From contig CAMLFP010000284.1 of assembly GCA_946479335.1 (NCBI GenBank), positions 1-7,385 on the forward strand: 7,385 nucleotides of DNA, read 5' to 3'. A model generated the notes under the pieces. That model was given only the letters and a program-made list of their open reading frames with translations. It was not told the origin of the DNA and did no database searches. Source of the DNA: an uncultured Archangium sp. Its GTDB lineage: Bacteria > Myxococcota > Myxococcia > Myxococcales > Myxococcaceae. Below are positions 7,084 to 7,385 of the stretch, piece by piece. The translations under genes and the position numbers were made by a program. Position 1 is the first letter of the stretch, and each line of letters starts with the position of its first letter.

Positions 7084-7102
7084 CGCCCTCGTCACGAGGG
7101 CG
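7084..7102 (-). terminator. hairpin downstream of the RGG-tail gene, possible weak terminator or 3' stabiliser
   Basis: CGCCCTC and GAGGGCG form a perfect seven-pair stem with GTCAC as loop, and two further pairs (G-C and T-A) are possible if the loop shrinks to one base. It starts 17 bases after the stop of the minus-strand gene. The usual T run is missing, so it may mark a Rho-dependent end or protect the 3' end. Confidence 0.4.
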
Positions 7103-7119
7103 TGGGGCCGGCCGTCTAC

Positions 7120-7385
7120 TTACGGGCCACCAGGATCCCGTCCGCCTCGTCCGCCGCGCCTTCCTACTCCGCGGCGACCGTGGCCACCCGCTGGCTGACC
7201 GCGCGCCTCTTGCCGGCCGCCGGCCCCGACCGGGCGTTGGCCGCTTTGAGCGCCGTTGTTGCGCGCACCTTGCCCGTTGGGGCGTTGGCCGCCTTGAGCG
7301 GCGTTGTTCCGCGCACCTTGACCGCCGCTGTTCCGTGCAGCCTGTCCGCCGCCTGCGCGACCGCCGCGCGCCTGTCCGCGGGGCC
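7120..7385 (-). CDS. Gly/Arg/Asn/Gln-rich RGG-box C-terminal tail, probably of an RNA-binding protein (5' partial)
   Basis: The frame is open from the right edge to TAA at 7120-7122, giving the last 87 residues of a protein that begins outside the window. The visible part is low complexity: repeated GQ(A/G)ARN(N/S) units, then GRRGVGRRGGRGGRDPGGP at the end, with RGG boxes. It contains no catalytic motif. Such tails are known on bacterial DEAD-box RNA helicases and RRM or cold-shock RNA-binding proteins, where they bind RNA weakly and help condensation or recruitment. A DEAD-box helicase is my best guess, but only by tail composition. I chose this frame because the other two minus-strand frames give Arg/Cys/Ser-rich or patternless translations, whereas this one gives clean 16-residue repeats. 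Confidence 0.72.
   Translation of the reverse strand, partial: PRGQARGGRAGGGQAARNSGGQGARNNAAQGGQRPNGQGARNNGAQSGQRPVGAGGRQEARGQPAGGHGRRGVGRRGGRGGRDPGGP
7233..7320 (-). repeat. 48-bp tandem repeat encoding a 16-residue unit in the RGG tail
   Basis: A 40-base block at 7233-7272 recurs at 7281-7320 with three mismatches, a 48-base period. In the coding frame the units are GARNNAAQGGQRPNGQ and GARNNGAQSGQRPVGA. A shorter, diverged copy (AARNSGGQ) precedes them. Since the period is a multiple of three, copy number can vary without breaking the frame. Confidence 0.8.

Larger units (their letters stand above)
6691..7119. other. gene-poor stretch, possible remnants only
   Basis: About 430 bases without a convincing gene. 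Three short frames exist. On the minus strand, GTG 6859 to TAA 6668 (63 aa) overlaps the start of the DUF4209-like gene and could couple its translation, and ATG 7070 to TGA 6777 gives 97 aa. On the plus strand, ATG 6813 to TGA 6963-6965 gives 50 aa, with a helical stretch (LRSELRLERTRAFLKELP). None has a good ribosome-binding site or a recognisable motif, and they overlap each other, so at most one can be real. The promoter of the DUF4209-like gene should lie here; I see no clear -10/-35 pair. Confidence 0.4.

Overview
The window looks like chromosomal DNA of a high-GC Gram-negative bacterium, most likely a myxobacterium (Myxococcota) or close deltaproteobacterial relative. This is an inference from about 75% GC in the line I counted (1141-1200), an OmpA protein with calcium-binding TSP3 repeats, and a CFI-box protein paired with a TlpA-type thioredoxin. 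No marker in the window fixes the species.

Left part (1-3841) is dense, ordinary chromosome. It holds the end of a TrmJ/SpoU-type RNA 2'-O-methyltransferase (+); a small single-pass membrane protein converging on it (-), with the two stop codons sharing one CTAG; a two-gene (+) operon of a zinc-ribbon/CFI-box protein and a membrane-anchored TlpA-like thioredoxin, coupled by a 4-base GTGA overlap; and a convergent gene (-) for an outer-membrane beta-barrel protein with TSP3 repeats and a C-terminal OmpA peptidoglycan-binding domain.

Centre (3842-4401): a 143-base divergent spacer, then a complete tmRNA gene (ssrA, 365 nt) encoding the tag ANDNVELALAA, followed by an intrinsic terminator. The tmRNA has the G3.U wobble used for alanine charging. 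Its CCA tail is not encoded.

Right part (4402-7119) differs in character. It contains a small membrane-protein gene (-) apparently broken by two +1 frameshifts. Next comes a 580-residue DUF4209-like protein (-) with a C-terminal RHMLAH motif matching the HEPN RNase signature, and clearly lower GC (45% and 50% in two counted lines). About 430 bases without a convincing gene follow. Lying next to ssrA, a well-known integration hotspot, this is best read as an acquired, partly decayed accessory patch, perhaps defence-related. I could not find the second attachment repeat that would delimit it.

Right edge (7120-7385): the C-terminal tail of a (-) strand gene, rich in Gly, Arg, Asn and Gln, with RGG boxes and a 16-residue repeat. 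It is probably the disordered tail of an RNA-binding protein such as a DEAD-box helicase. The catalytic part lies outside the window.
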